Shown here piece after piece: positions 34,237 to 44,082 of a stretch of 64,000 bases of DNA (the stretch's first letter is position 1; every line of letters starts with the position of its first letter). The DNA lies in the NCBI GenBank assembly GCA_964250765.1, contig CAXUHF010000011.1:1-64000 (forward strand). Direction: 5' to 3'. Position numbers and translations under genes: made by a program. The DNA comes from JBBQVS01 sp964250765. Lineage in GTDB: Bacteria; Chloroflexota; Ktedonobacteria; Ktedonobacterales; Ktedonobacteraceae. Under the pieces are notes generated by a model. That model did not search any database and was not told the origin of the DNA. It worked only from the letters and a program-made list of their open reading frames with translations.

Positions 34237-35121
34237 TTATGCTCTGCGACTCAAGTCCTTCTGCTCTAAACTAGTCAACTCTGCGCTAACGCGCCATACC
34301 TTTTCAGCGATAGCCTCATCATAGGAATCAGAAGATGAGCGCACGATCTTGTTACGAAAATTCACGTACTTGCCCGTGATCCCTTCCACGTTTGGTGAGG
34401 ACGCAAGGTAGATCGAACTTTGCGCTGCATGTTTGGTTGTCAACCAGTGTGAGAAGAGAGGTAGGATGAGCCGAACCGCAAAAGGTAGTGGCACGGCTTT
34501 GGTCCCTTCGAGAGTACCACCAGGGTCAGCCGCATTCACGGTCACGTTAGTGCCGCTCAGACGACGCGCCAATTCATACGTGAAGAATAGATTTGCGAGT
34601 TTTGCCTGCTGATAGGCATGCATCATGTTATAGTCTTTTTCAGATTGCAGGTCATCAAAGTCGATGCGACCAGAGCGATGCTGTATCGAATTGACATTTA
34701 TGATACGTGCAGGTGCGCTAGCTTCCAGTGTGGGAAGTAGCAGATTCGTCAGAAGGAAGGATGCTAAGTGGTTTGTCACGAAGGTTGCTTCCAGACCATC
34801 AGTAGTCACTTTCCTCTGAGCATTGGTACCGCCCGCATTATTCACGAGTACATGCAACTGCGGATAGTGGGCGATAATATGTTCTGCTAGACGGCGGACC
34901 TCGGCAAGAGACGAAAGGTCTGCTTGTAGAAATGAAATTTTTGTACTACCCGTGTGCTGCTGTATGCTAGTAACTGCCTCAGCTCCACGCGCTGCATCAC
35001 GACCAACAATAATTACAGAGGCACCAAGTGCACTCAGCCCAAGTGCGGTCTGATAACCTATACCTTTAGTTCCTCCCGTCACTAACGCAGTCTTCTCTTG
35101 CATATTCCATATTGTACTCAT
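34237..35121 (-). CDS. Short-chain dehydrogenase, retinol-dehydrogenase-like
   Basis: 294 aa. TGGTKGIGYQTA (about residue 15), NNAGG (about 91), INVNSIQHRSG and the YxxxK in YQQAKLANLF (about 167). It resembles light-dependent-reductase-like/WWOX-type SDRs. It lacks the insertion seen in the mycofactocin SDR at 14568, so there is no reason to link it to that cofactor. AGGAG lies upstream. It is divergent from a TetR gene 267 bases away, which may control it. Confidence 0.9.
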   Translation of the reverse strand: MSTIWNMQEKTALVTGGTKGIGYQTALGLSALGASVIIVGRDAARGAEAVTSIQQHTGSTKISFLQADLSSLAEVRRLAEHIIAHYPQLHVLVNNAGGTNAQRKVTTDGLEATFVTNHLASFLLTNLLLPTLEASAPARIINVNSIQHRSGRIDFDDLQSEKDYNMMHAYQQAKLANLFFTYELARRLSGTNVTVNAADPGGTLEGTKAVPLPFAVRLILPLFSHWLTTKHAAQSSIYLASSPNVEGITGKYVNFRNKIVRSSSDSYDEAIAEKVWRVSAELTSLEQKDLSRRA

Positions 35122-35388
35122 ACTTTTAAATCTCCTCTTGAGTTTCCTCTGATACTCTTATCTCAGATGCGTTGCAATCCAACATTCATATCCCTTCTTT
35201 AGTCCTTCCAGTGCGAATATGAATATGCTATACTTACTGACAGAGTAATCACTACTGAACATCGTGTTTATTTTTTACTGGTTTTATCGTAACATAACTA
35301 GACGACAAGACTCAAGTCAAAACTGTCTTGTAGAATTTTGCCGAACAAATTAATGGAAAGTGTTCATTAAAAAGACGGAGTAATAACT

Positions 35389-36054
35389 GTGGAACAGGTT
35401 AAAAATGCTCTAAATGATGTTTCCAAACAAAACAATAGAAAATGTTTTTTTAGCCGTGCTGGAACAATGCAGGGTATACAAGACCAACCTGTAGACCGAC
35501 GTATTCAGAGAACACGACAGTTGCTTCATGATGCGTTGTTTCTGCTCATTATCGAACGGGGGTATGAAGGGATTGCGATTCAGGATATCACGGAACGAGC
35601 TAACATCGGGCGAACCACATTTTACCTCCATTACCAGGATAAAGAAGAGCTTCTAAAGGCGAGTGTCAAAACACTCATGCACGAACTCCAACTCGATGTT
35701 GAGCCGAGTGCCGAAGAAATATGTCCTTACTCTATTCGATTCATCCGCATTTTCCAACATGTAGCACAACGGCAGCAGTTGTATCAGGCTCTGCTGAAAG
35801 AAACGGGACCGATCAACATAGGAAACTTAATGAGAACCTATTTCGCTGAACTTTTTCAACGGTACATGCTAGAGCTTCGGGAGAGAGAGAATTTCTCGCC
35901 TTTAAAAAACGAACTCATCGCGGCTCATGCAGCAGGGTCGTTGTTCGGCTTGATCTCCTGGTGGCTCAACCATGAGGTCTGCCCTTCCGCCGAGCAAATG
36001 GGCGCGGTCTACTTTCAGTTGATGGCAAATGGAGGCGAGGACATCCCTCTCTAG
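35389..36054 (+). CDS. TetR-family regulator
   Basis: 221 aa. HTH: QRTRQLLHDALFLLIIERG, then ANIGRTTFYLHYQDKEELL (about 70-88). The C-terminal domain is TetR_C_8-like with SLFGLISWWLNHE. Start is GTG 35389 with GGAG nine bases before; an internal ATG at 35467 would still keep the whole HTH. The probable target is the divergent SDR. Confidence 0.85.
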   Translation: MEQVKNALNDVSKQNNRKCFFSRAGTMQGIQDQPVDRRIQRTRQLLHDALFLLIIERGYEGIAIQDITERANIGRTTFYLHYQDKEELLKASVKTLMHELQLDVEPSAEEICPYSIRFIRIFQHVAQRQQLYQALLKETGPINIGNLMRTYFAELFQRYMLELRERENFSPLKNELIAAHAAGSLFGLISWWLNHEVCPSAEQMGAVYFQLMANGGEDIPL

Positions 36055-36067
36055 CAAGAGAAAAATC

Positions 36068-36128
36068 AGTTCAACCTTCATTTGTTACTCATCGCCTTCG
36101 GCGGTGAGTAACAAATGAAGGTTGAACT
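36068..36128. terminator. Perfect hairpin between convergent genes
   Basis: AGTTCAACCTTCATTTGTTA (from 36068) and its complement ending at 36128 form a long perfect stem around the TCGCC/GGCGG tip. It separates tetR from the convergent beta-galactosidase gene. Confidence 0.7.
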
Positions 36129-36133
36129 ATAGG

Positions 36134-38149
36134 CTACTGCAACAAAACTACTGCATCCACTGCACCTACCTCAACCTGTCCTGTAATATCCTTCCCATCG
36201 AGCAATGAAGCAAAAGTGCCACTTGGCAACGTCACATGCTGTACTTGTTCAGTGTGATTGAGCAAAAAGTAGACGGACTTCCCATCTGCTCTTACTCTTC
36301 TTGTAACTTCAACGCCTGCGGGTGCTTCCAATACTGATGCAATGCCCGCTTGCTCGCAAAGTTGCTGTGTGAGTTTGTCGAGCAATTCGTTGTTGCTTTG
36401 TGTGGCTAGATAGTAGGCATGACCTTGCCCAAAAGAGTTGACCGTCAAGGCGGGATTATTAGCATAATAGTCGTTCGTAAAGACGCCAAGAGCTTGTGCG
36501 TCCTCTAAATGAATAAGTTCACCCCAAACTGTTGCTGGATAAGTTCCTTGTAACGCACCTTCTTGAATAAGAACCTGATTGGTCATCTCTGGCGTCAAGG
36601 GGTCAAACTCTTCGACATGAATACCCAGTAGCTTCCGAAGTTCAGCGGGATAACCACCTAGACAAACATGATCGCTCTCATCAACGATACCACTAAAAAA
36701 GGTCGTCAAGAAGGTACCGCCTTGCTCGACAAATTGCTCAAAGTTTTTCGCAACACCTGAGTGCAGCATATATAACAGAGGAGCAACCACAAGCTTGTAC
36801 TTGCTCAGATCGCTATCGGGTGATACAACATCAACAGCAATATTGAACTTGTGAAATGCGCGATAATAGGTTAAGAGTTGCTCCCAGTAGTGCAAGCGGT
36901 TACTCGGCCCTGGTAGATATTCGACTGCCCACCAATTTTGCCAATCCATCACAATTGCCACTTGAGCCGGAACATGAGAACCCACAATATCGGGTGAAAG
37001 TTTTTGTAGGTCTGCTCCCACCTGTGCCACTTGCTGAAAAATGCGCGTATGCTCACTGCCTTCGTGCGGTACCATCGCACTGTGGAACTGCTCGGCACCT
37101 GCCTGTGATTGACGCCATTGAAAAAACAGGACGCCATCGGCTCCATGCGCAAGTGCTTGCAAGCTATGTAAACGCATTCGCCCTGGACGCTTATGTGGAT
37201 TTTGTGGTTGCCAGTTGACTTGACTTGGGCTTTGTTCCATGATGAGATGAGGCTTTCCACTCTTTAGTGAACGCATAAGGTCATGCGGAAAGGCAACTTC
37301 CCACGCTTGAGCAGAGATTGGGGGATACATGTCAAACGAAATAACATCCATATGGGGTGCCCATGCGAAACCGTCAACGGGCTTGAAACCAACCATCAGG
37401 TTTGTTGTGAGAGGAATCGTAGGTGTGATTGCGCGTAGTATATCCTCTTCGACACGATAGCAAGCAAGAAGTGAGTCGGACATGAAACGCCAGTAGTCCA
37501 AACTGTGCGTGGGGTTGTTTTGTGCGGGTGTGACGCGCGGCGGCAGAATGTCTTCCCAATCGTAATAATGTTGACTCCAAAAACTTGTACCCCACGCGGC
37601 GTTGACAGCCTCTAGCGATTGATAGCGTTCTTGCAGCCAGACGCGAAACGCCTCAGCACAATTATCGCAATAACATACAGAGGTATGACAACCGTACTCG
37701 TTGTTTAAGTGCCACATAGTAAGTGCGGGATGCTTTGCGTATCGTTCGGCAAGCTGTTGAACTAATGTCCCTGATTTACGCCGAAAATCGGGACTGTTCG
37801 GGCAATAGTGCTGCCGCGAGCCATGTGACATGCGTCTACCATTGCGTGTCACCGGCAGCATTGAAGGATACAGACGGCTCATCCACGTTGGCGGTGATGC
37901 TGTTCCCGTTGCGAGGTCGGCTGCAATACCATTTTGTGCCAGCATATCCATAATGCGATCTAATTGCTCAAAGGAATACTGATCTGGTTTAGGTTCGAGC
38001 ATCGCCCACGAGAAAATATTGATAGATGTCATGTTGACATGGGCTAGCTTCATGAGCCGCATATCTTCGGTCCACACAGCTTCGAGCCACTGCTCAGGGT
38101 TATAATCTCCACCATAGAAAAGGGTACCAGGAAAAGTAGTGTTCTGCAT
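36134..38149 (-). CDS. Beta-galactosidase, GH42
   Basis: 671 aa, the length of GH42. N-terminal TIM barrel: FYGGDYNPEQW (about 11), GTASPPTW (about 84), the acid/base Glu in WHLNNEYGCH (about 150), the zinc-site CYCDNCAEAF, and the nucleophile Glu in LIMEQSPSQVNW (about 317). A trimerisation-like domain (about 390-600) and small C-terminal beta domain follow. It hydrolyses beta-galactosides. No signal peptide, so cytoplasmic. GGAG lies nine bases before ATG 38149; the ORF extends five codons via TTG. Confidence 0.95.
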   Translation of the reverse strand: MQNTTFPGTLFYGGDYNPEQWLEAVWTEDMRLMKLAHVNMTSINIFSWAMLEPKPDQYSFEQLDRIMDMLAQNGIAADLATGTASPPTWMSRLYPSMLPVTRNGRRMSHGSRQHYCPNSPDFRRKSGTLVQQLAERYAKHPALTMWHLNNEYGCHTSVCYCDNCAEAFRVWLQERYQSLEAVNAAWGTSFWSQHYYDWEDILPPRVTPAQNNPTHSLDYWRFMSDSLLACYRVEEDILRAITPTIPLTTNLMVGFKPVDGFAWAPHMDVISFDMYPPISAQAWEVAFPHDLMRSLKSGKPHLIMEQSPSQVNWQPQNPHKRPGRMRLHSLQALAHGADGVLFFQWRQSQAGAEQFHSAMVPHEGSEHTRIFQQVAQVGADLQKLSPDIVGSHVPAQVAIVMDWQNWWAVEYLPGPSNRLHYWEQLLTYYRAFHKFNIAVDVVSPDSDLSKYKLVVAPLLYMLHSGVAKNFEQFVEQGGTFLTTFFSGIVDESDHVCLGGYPAELRKLLGIHVEEFDPLTPEMTNQVLIQEGALQGTYPATVWGELIHLEDAQALGVFTNDYYANNPALTVNSFGQGHAYYLATQSNNELLDKLTQQLCEQAGIASVLEAPAGVEVTRRVRADGKSVYFLLNHTEQVQHVTLPSGTFASLLDGKDITGQVEVGAVDAVVLLQ

Positions 38150-38200
38150 ACGGAAAAGCTCCAACCTGTTCTATAAGAAGAGAGCTTGTATCTCCTCTGG

Positions 38201-39085
38201 TTATCTCTGCGTGTCACGTAACGCATCGTGCATAGCTTGTTCGACTTCAATAAGAAGGCGTGTGCGAAGTTGAGTTGCCCATTCTTCATCCCACGCATCT
38301 TGCGCTTGAAGCATATGTTTGCAATGGACAAGTGGGTCCTGTACATCTTCGTCACTATACTGTTGAGGAAATAGAGCAGGGGCTACGAATACTTCAAGTA
38401 AAACCGGTCCCTGTCCCTCGCGTACATGCTGTATAGCGTGCTGCATTGTTTCATAGACAGAAATCACATCGGTTCCTTCTACAGTATAATGGGCCAGGGT
38501 GTCGGGTAGTGAATCCGCCGCTAAGCAAGAGTTTTTGCTTGAAAATGTACTTTGACAACTATGCTCGCAAATAAAAATAATGGGAAGGGAATGATGAGCC
38601 GAAAAACGTATGCCTTCGAGGAAATCCGCTTCTGTAACAACATCATCACCACAATAGGCAATAGTGATAACAGGCACTTTGCGTAATTTCGAGGCGAACG
38701 CAATTCCTGATGCATGCAAAATCTGTGTTGCAACAGGTGCGGAGCCTGTAACTGTATTATGCTTATGATAGCTCCAGTGAACCTGTCCTGCTTCCTGACC
38801 GCCATCTGCCTGGCCTTGTACATGTGTGCAAAAGACCTCATATGGTGACATTCCTATAGCCATAATAACACCAAGGTCACGGTAGTGGGGCAGAGTAAAA
38901 TCTTTCCCTACCTCGATGCAAACCGCGCTTCCAACTTGCGCAGCCTCGTAACCCCGACAACTCACATATGTCGTCGGGTCTTCTGTATACAATTGCCAGA
39001 TGTATTCATCAACAAGCCTTGTGAGCAACATACGCTCATACAAGTTTTTTGCAAGCTGAATATGTGCGTGCGAAGAGGATAGCAT
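38201..39085 (-). CDS. 2-oxoacid dehydrogenase E1-alpha paralog with degenerate TPP motif
   Basis: 294 aa, shorter than usual (about 320-360). The fold is clear: YRDLGVIMAIGMSP, GQVHWSYHKHNTVTGSA, and the diphosphate-binding region AYCGDDVVTEADFLEGIRF. Here the GDG is GDD, and the distal NN is replaced (IFICEHSCQ), so both Mg-TPP ligand positions are changed. No E1-beta is adjacent. It may be inactive, regulatory or decayed, compared with the intact fused E1 at 40747. The ribosome-binding site is weak. Confidence 0.8.
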   Translation of the reverse strand: MLSSSHAHIQLAKNLYERMLLTRLVDEYIWQLYTEDPTTYVSCRGYEAAQVGSAVCIEVGKDFTLPHYRDLGVIMAIGMSPYEVFCTHVQGQADGGQEAGQVHWSYHKHNTVTGSAPVATQILHASGIAFASKLRKVPVITIAYCGDDVVTEADFLEGIRFSAHHSLPIIFICEHSCQSTFSSKNSCLAADSLPDTLAHYTVEGTDVISVYETMQHAIQHVREGQGPVLLEVFVAPALFPQQYSDEDVQDPLVHCKHMLQAQDAWDEEWATQLRTRLLIEVEQAMHDALRDTQR

Positions 39086-39188
39086 ACCTACTCTACAGTA
39101 ATTCTTATAGCCAAAGGATCTCGTCTTTCATAACAAGCACAATCATTATATGCTGAATTCAGTACCGGAAGCAACAAGAAATATATTG

Positions 39189-40544
39189 TCATACATATCT
39201 CTTGTTAACAATAGCTTCCACTTTGCCGCCTGGACGTAGGGCGAGATTATGAGCTGGATCAGGTTCTATAGTTTGTCCAGAAATGAGTGTAAGTGCTGTG
39301 TGTTGAGCGAGAGTTGCTATGATCAATTGTCCCTCCATGAGTGCAAAGTAATTGCCGATGCAGATCCGAGGCCCAGCACCAAAGGGTATATAGGCATAGC
39401 GAGGAAGCTGTTTCTCATGTTCAAGTGTGAAATGTTCAGGGTTGAACATCTCTGGATTGGGAAAGTAGGATGGGTTACGCTGTATCGTGTAGGGAGACAT
39501 AAAGACGTTGTATCCCTTTGGTACTAGATAGCCATCAATCTCAATGTCATGTAATGCCTCTCGCAATATTGCAGCGGCTGGCGGATAGAGGCGCATCGTT
39601 TCTTTGAAGACCTGTAGGCAGTAGGGTAAATGTACGAGGTCATCGTATGTTGGTGTCCGTCCCTGTAGCATGGTATCAACTTCTTGTTGTACTTTCGTAT
39701 AGATATCCGAGTTCTGACAGAGAAAGTACCATGTCCAGGTAAGAGCGGCAGCCGTCGTTTCATGCCCAGCACCGAAGAGAGTCAAGCATTCATCCATGAG
39801 TTGCTCATTGCTCATAGCTTTGCCATCCTCATCTTTGGTTTGTAACAAGACAGATAAAAAGTTATTGTATTCAGTCTTACTTTGACGCTGTTCGGCGATC
39901 ATCTTCTGAATGCGACTTTCTACCACTTGCGTTGCTTTACGAACACGAAGATTGCGTTGTGTAGGCCAACTACGTGGAGGCGTAAAAAGTGAGGTAAGCT
40001 TATGCACTGTATGCTCAAAGCCAATACCCATTGCTGCACCAAGCTCGTCAGCTTCGCTAAATACATCTGAATCGAAGAGGACTTTGCCAATGATGCTCAT
40101 TGTCAGGCTAATCATTTGCCTGTTGAGGTCAATTGTCTCACCATCACGCCACTCTTGCTGAATGCGTTCTCCATAGCGAACGATAGTATCTGCATAACTC
40201 GCAATATGCCGAGGTTGAAAAACTGGAGCCATAAGCTTACGTTGATGACGATGAAACTCACCTTCACTGATAAAGAGGCCATTACCATCCATCGCCTTAT
40301 GCAGTATTCGACCTTTGCTAAATTCATACGCGTGTTCAACCAAAACGCTCTGTACATGCTCTGCCTTGTTGAACATGATAACAGGCACAGGTCCTATGTG
40401 AAAACCACAAACATCACTCGCTTGAGCTACTTGCAAAAGGAAGCTCATACGCTTCTTCATAAATGCTGGTAAGCTCCCGACGAGAGGTGGCTCGTGAATA
40501 TATGGAATTGTTTTAGATGATTTCGTCTTGCTTGAAACTGCCAT
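39189..40544 (-). CDS. Cytochrome P450, long-chain (CYP102-like) type
   Basis: 451 aa. I-helix GAGHETTAAALTW (about residue 255), ExxR KETMRLYPP (about 312) and the heme Cys in FGAGPRICIGNYFA (about 388). Here the acid-Thr pair is complete, unlike the P450 at 22145. Length and motifs fit a fatty-acid or terpene hydroxylase. AAGGAG lies upstream. It is flanked by the degenerate E1-alpha on the same strand and faces the E1 fusion. Confidence 0.93.
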   Translation of the reverse strand: MAVSSKTKSSKTIPYIHEPPLVGSLPAFMKKRMSFLLQVAQASDVCGFHIGPVPVIMFNKAEHVQSVLVEHAYEFSKGRILHKAMDGNGLFISEGEFHRHQRKLMAPVFQPRHIASYADTIVRYGERIQQEWRDGETIDLNRQMISLTMSIIGKVLFDSDVFSEADELGAAMGIGFEHTVHKLTSLFTPPRSWPTQRNLRVRKATQVVESRIQKMIAEQRQSKTEYNNFLSVLLQTKDEDGKAMSNEQLMDECLTLFGAGHETTAAALTWTWYFLCQNSDIYTKVQQEVDTMLQGRTPTYDDLVHLPYCLQVFKETMRLYPPAAAILREALHDIEIDGYLVPKGYNVFMSPYTIQRNPSYFPNPEMFNPEHFTLEHEKQLPRYAYIPFGAGPRICIGNYFALMEGQLIIATLAQHTALTLISGQTIEPDPAHNLALRPGGKVEAIVNKRYV

Positions 40545-40746
40545 CTCTATTCTCCTTTGCTGCTTTAATCTTATAATTTCTTTCTTACCCCTATTACGAA
40601 GTGCAAGGCTCTACTGTTGCTACCCGATTTTCTAGCAACATTGCTTTTCCTGCGTGCCGATTTTATAATGAAACGATGAAATGTAGTGTGTCTATGAATG
40701 AAAGCCAACAATGTCAATGACGACATCAAAGAGAGGCATATATAAT

Positions 40747-42843
40747 ATGACAGTAAATATTCGAGAGGTAGAGGCGAATACGGCAGCATCGTCGCTGGAT
40801 GTGGTCGCGCTCTATCGCACAATGGTTACGGCGAGAGTCACAAACGATCTTCTAAAAACACGCAAAACGCAGGGCAAATATCCTTTTTATATTGGCTGTG
40901 CTGGTCATGAAACTATGGCGGCGGTTGTCGCGGCCCTTGAACCAACTGACTGGCTCGCATTATATTATCGAGATTTAGGCGCGTGGCTACAACGAACGGG
41001 CGATATAGCAGGACCTTTACGCGAAGCCTATTCGCGTATTACCGGACCGATGGGTGCTGGACGAAATATGCCGTCACATTATAGCAGTCGGCGTCATCGT
41101 ATTCTGCCGGGCTTTAGCGAGATTGCGGGTCTGGCACCATTCGCGGGCGGCTTTGGTTTTTCCATTAAGCGACAGGGTGGCAAGGAACTGGTTCTCTATA
41201 CTGGTGGCGATGGCTCTGTTGCCACAAATGACTTCAATGTGTTGCTTCGTCAGGCAGGAGTACATCAACTACCTGTGTTTATGGTTGTCGAGGACAATGG
41301 ATGGGCAATCACTGCCGAATCTTCTATTCAATGGGGTGGCTCGCTCGTCGAGTATGCAAAGGGTGCTGGCTTATACGCTGAAGAAGTTGATGGGACCGAC
41401 GTAATAGCAACGTATGAAGCAACGCGTCGGCTTGCACAGCACATACGCACTGGTCAAGGGCCTGTATTGATGCATCTCCGTCTTGGTCTGCTTGATCCGC
41501 ATTCGAGTAGTACGGATATTAAAGCCTATCGCAAGAAAGAAGAGATCGAGTATACGACGGCGACGAAGGACCCAGTGAAGAACTTTGCGCGTTGGCTTGT
41601 TGAACACGGGCATCTGCAAGAGAGCGATATCGACGCCATTCGTCGCGGGATTCGTACAGAACTAGAACGTATTGAGCAGGAGGTGCTGCAAGAGCCAGAG
41701 CCGATGGCTGATCGTGTGCTAGATCATGTTTTGCATATTCCACAGTGGCAACAAAATACGCCTCGTGGTCCAAGACGTGCGACAACGATGCTTGGAGCTA
41801 TTAATGAAGCTCTGGCAGAATTGGCACAACGTGACCCCGACTTCTTTGTCTATGGGCAAGATGTCGGTAGTCCGAAAGGTGGCGTCTTTGGAGCCACAGC
41901 CACGCTCGTGACGCAGTATCCAGGGCGAGCGATTAGTAGTCCTCTCAATGAGCAATTGATTGTTGGTATTGCTGCTGGTGCTGGCATGAAAGATGGCAAG
42001 GCACGGTGTGCCGAATTGCAATTTGTTGACTATCATCAATCTGCGACTCAGACGCTTCGGCTGGCGGCGCGTGTCTCGTATCAGACCTATGGTGACTGGA
42101 ACGTGCCGCTCCTCATTCGTACGAAATCAGGCAGTGGTGGTGGTGGCCCCATTTCGAGTAGTGGTTCTGGTGGTGGTGCCTATGGACATTCCAACGCTGG
42201 TGAGCAATGGTTTACGACAGTCCCAGGAATGATTACCGTCTGTCCCTCGACACCGTTTGATGCGAAGGGACTCTTGTTAGAGTCTGCGCGAGCGCAATCA
42301 CCCGTTGTCTTTCTGGAACGTGGACGCCTCTATCGCTCTGAGCCACCAAAGGACAGTGCTGGTAATCTTATTCCAGCTATGGCAGAGTATTGGGATGTGC
42401 CCGAAGGCTACTATACACAACCTCTAGGAAAAGCACGTCGCTTACGTATCGGTGAGGGACCTACGAGTCTCGCTATCATCGTATGGGGCGTCATGGTACT
42501 AGAGGCATGTACGGCAGCAGCCGATATCGTCAAACAACACGGTGGAGCTATTGAGGTTGTAGACTTGCGCACGCTCGCACCATTTGACGAGGAAGCTGTA
42601 CGAGCGGCTGTCAAAGAAGCAAACCGCGTGCTTGTCGTCACGGAGGAAGCGGACCTGACTAGCTTTGGACGCCATATTCATTCCTGGATCGTCGAAAACT
42701 GCTTCTATGACCTGGATAGCACACCAGCCTTCATTTCTGCCATTAACGCTCCTGCTGCTCCCTATAACGTCGCGGAAGAAGAGGCATTCTTTCCCTCTGC
42801 TGTCACCATCGAAGCGAAAATCGAAGAACTGTTAGCGGAGTAA
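40747..42843 (+). CDS. 2-oxoacid dehydrogenase E1 alpha-beta fusion
   Basis: 698 aa. The alpha half (residues 1-330) carries TPP motif GGDGSVATNDF, then VVEDNGW (intact GDG...N). The beta half (about 345-698) has INEALAELAQRDPDFFVYGQDVG, the glycine-rich SGSGGGGPISSSGSGGGAYG loop (about 460) and the transketolase C-terminal domain (about 570 on). E1 decarboxylates pyruvate or branched-chain 2-oxoacids and acylates E2 lipoyl groups. Usually alpha and beta are separate genes; fused forms exist. No E2 or E3 is nearby. I set ATG 40747, GAGAGG upstream. Confidence 0.92.
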   Translation: MTVNIREVEANTAASSLDVVALYRTMVTARVTNDLLKTRKTQGKYPFYIGCAGHETMAAVVAALEPTDWLALYYRDLGAWLQRTGDIAGPLREAYSRITGPMGAGRNMPSHYSSRRHRILPGFSEIAGLAPFAGGFGFSIKRQGGKELVLYTGGDGSVATNDFNVLLRQAGVHQLPVFMVVEDNGWAITAESSIQWGGSLVEYAKGAGLYAEEVDGTDVIATYEATRRLAQHIRTGQGPVLMHLRLGLLDPHSSSTDIKAYRKKEEIEYTTATKDPVKNFARWLVEHGHLQESDIDAIRRGIRTELERIEQEVLQEPEPMADRVLDHVLHIPQWQQNTPRGPRRATTMLGAINEALAELAQRDPDFFVYGQDVGSPKGGVFGATATLVTQYPGRAISSPLNEQLIVGIAAGAGMKDGKARCAELQFVDYHQSATQTLRLAARVSYQTYGDWNVPLLIRTKSGSGGGGPISSSGSGGGAYGHSNAGEQWFTTVPGMITVCPSTPFDAKGLLLESARAQSPVVFLERGRLYRSEPPKDSAGNLIPAMAEYWDVPEGYYTQPLGKARRLRIGEGPTSLAIIVWGVMVLEACTAAADIVKQHGGAIEVVDLRTLAPFDEEAVRAAVKEANRVLVVTEEADLTSFGRHIHSWIVENCFYDLDSTPAFISAINAPAAPYNVAEEEAFFPSAVTIEAKIEELLAE

Positions 42844-42883
42844 TGGCGTTTCGATAGGCGTTACCAAATATCAATAGGGGCAA

Positions 42884-42975
42884 GGGCACCCGCAAGGGGA
42901 ACGCCCCTCCCATACAACCAGAGCGAGTCGGAAACGGCTTCGTGTATGGGAGGGGCGTTCCCCTTGCGGGCGCCC
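42884..42975. repeat. Dispersed inverted repeat, GC-rich
   Basis: GGGCACCCGCAAGGGGAACG is mirrored by CGTTCCCCTTGCGGGCGCCC with one mismatch, around a loop containing CAGAGCGAGTCGG. It is the most GC-rich repeat here and lies between the E1 gene and the zinc-ribbon gene. Confidence 0.75.
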
Positions 42976-43136
42976 TGGCTCAACCACAGACCTCTCTTCG
43001 TTTTACGTAAACGCTTATAGGGCTTGCCTGTTATGTTCCTCGACGAATTGGAGAAACTGTGCTACACTGCGTCCAATAAAGATAAAAGAATGAAATCATG
43101 AAAACTTCTTGCACATATGAAAGGCAGGAAAAATAT

Positions 43137-44078
43137 ATGGCAACCTGTGTATCTTGTGGCAACGATGTCACTGGAAAGAAATTCTGTCAACATTGCGGAA
43201 CTCCTGTACAGGCTACGGTAGCTCCTGCTAGCAATACATCTACAGTGGCATGTCCACGTTGTGGCGAGGAAGTCAACGCGCACTCCGCGTTTTGTATGCA
43301 CTGCGGTTCAGCATTACATACGGCTCAATCATCTGCTTCTCCTGTGCAAACACGGCCTACCACACGTCCTTGTTCAGCTTGCCAACAAGCAGTGCCAATA
43401 GATAGCGCGTTTTGTATTTATTGTGGACAAAACATGAATGCTCCTGTAACACAGTCCGTCGCTGCTGCGCCTGTCTTCTGTAATGCATGTGGCAGACAAA
43501 ATGCTCCGGGTACACGTTTTTGCGGAGGATGTGGTAGTCCACTTTCATCTCCTCAGCCGGGCCAATATGCACCACAACAATTATACGGACAACAGCAAGG
43601 CCAACCTGGACAATATCCACAACCAGCCTATGGACAAGCACCATATCAGCAACCTCAGTATCCACAACAATACAATCAGGGAAGCTATCAACAGCAACCA
43701 ATGACACTGCGTTGTCCGGTATGTATGTCAATGGCCCCTATGGGTACTCCTAATTGCCCAAGTTGCCGTACAAGTCTTGCTGGTATTGTGCCTACACCTG
43801 CAAACATGCAAGCGCAGGGTCAACAAGGCATGCTCGGTGGCGTAGGCAACCTCTTGCAAGGCAACAATGGCAATATGGCAATGGGTGCTTTGGGTGGTGC
43901 AGCCGCCGTTATTGGAGGAGAAATGCTCTTGCATGGCGTCGAGAACTCCATCGAAAACCGCGTTGAGGGTGATATGGGTTATGGTGGCTATGAGCATCGT
44001 CATCATCATCATCGCCGTGAAGAGGAAGGACTACTTGGCGGTCTTGGCGATCTGGCAAATGATGTTGGTCTTTTTTAA
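43137..44078 (+). CDS. Multi-zinc-ribbon protein with Gln/Pro linker and His tail
   Basis: 313 aa. Five zinc ribbons: CVSCGN/CQHCG, CPRCGE/CMHCG, CSACQQ/CIYCG, CNACGR/CGGCG, and CPVCMS/CPSCR (about residues 200-215). They are joined by a Gln/Pro/Tyr-rich linker (about 137-195). The C-terminus is Gly-rich with a hydrophobic stretch and a His-rich cluster EHRHHHHRREEE before LLGGLGDLANDVGLF. The function is unknown; such proteins are common in this phylum. I set ATG 43137 with AGGCAGG upstream; the ORF begins 13 codons earlier. Confidence 0.8.
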   Translation: MATCVSCGNDVTGKKFCQHCGTPVQATVAPASNTSTVACPRCGEEVNAHSAFCMHCGSALHTAQSSASPVQTRPTTRPCSACQQAVPIDSAFCIYCGQNMNAPVTQSVAAAPVFCNACGRQNAPGTRFCGGCGSPLSSPQPGQYAPQQLYGQQQGQPGQYPQPAYGQAPYQQPQYPQQYNQGSYQQQPMTLRCPVCMSMAPMGTPNCPSCRTSLAGIVPTPANMQAQGQQGMLGGVGNLLQGNNGNMAMGALGGAAAVIGGEMLLHGVENSIENRVEGDMGYGGYEHRHHHHRREEEGLLGGLGDLANDVGLF

Positions 44079-44082
44079 ATGG

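Noticed and set aside
34237..35121. SDR considered as a second mycofactocin-dependent enzyme
   Set aside because: It lacks the beta-2/alpha-3 insertion and the RGMGRSH signature of that group.
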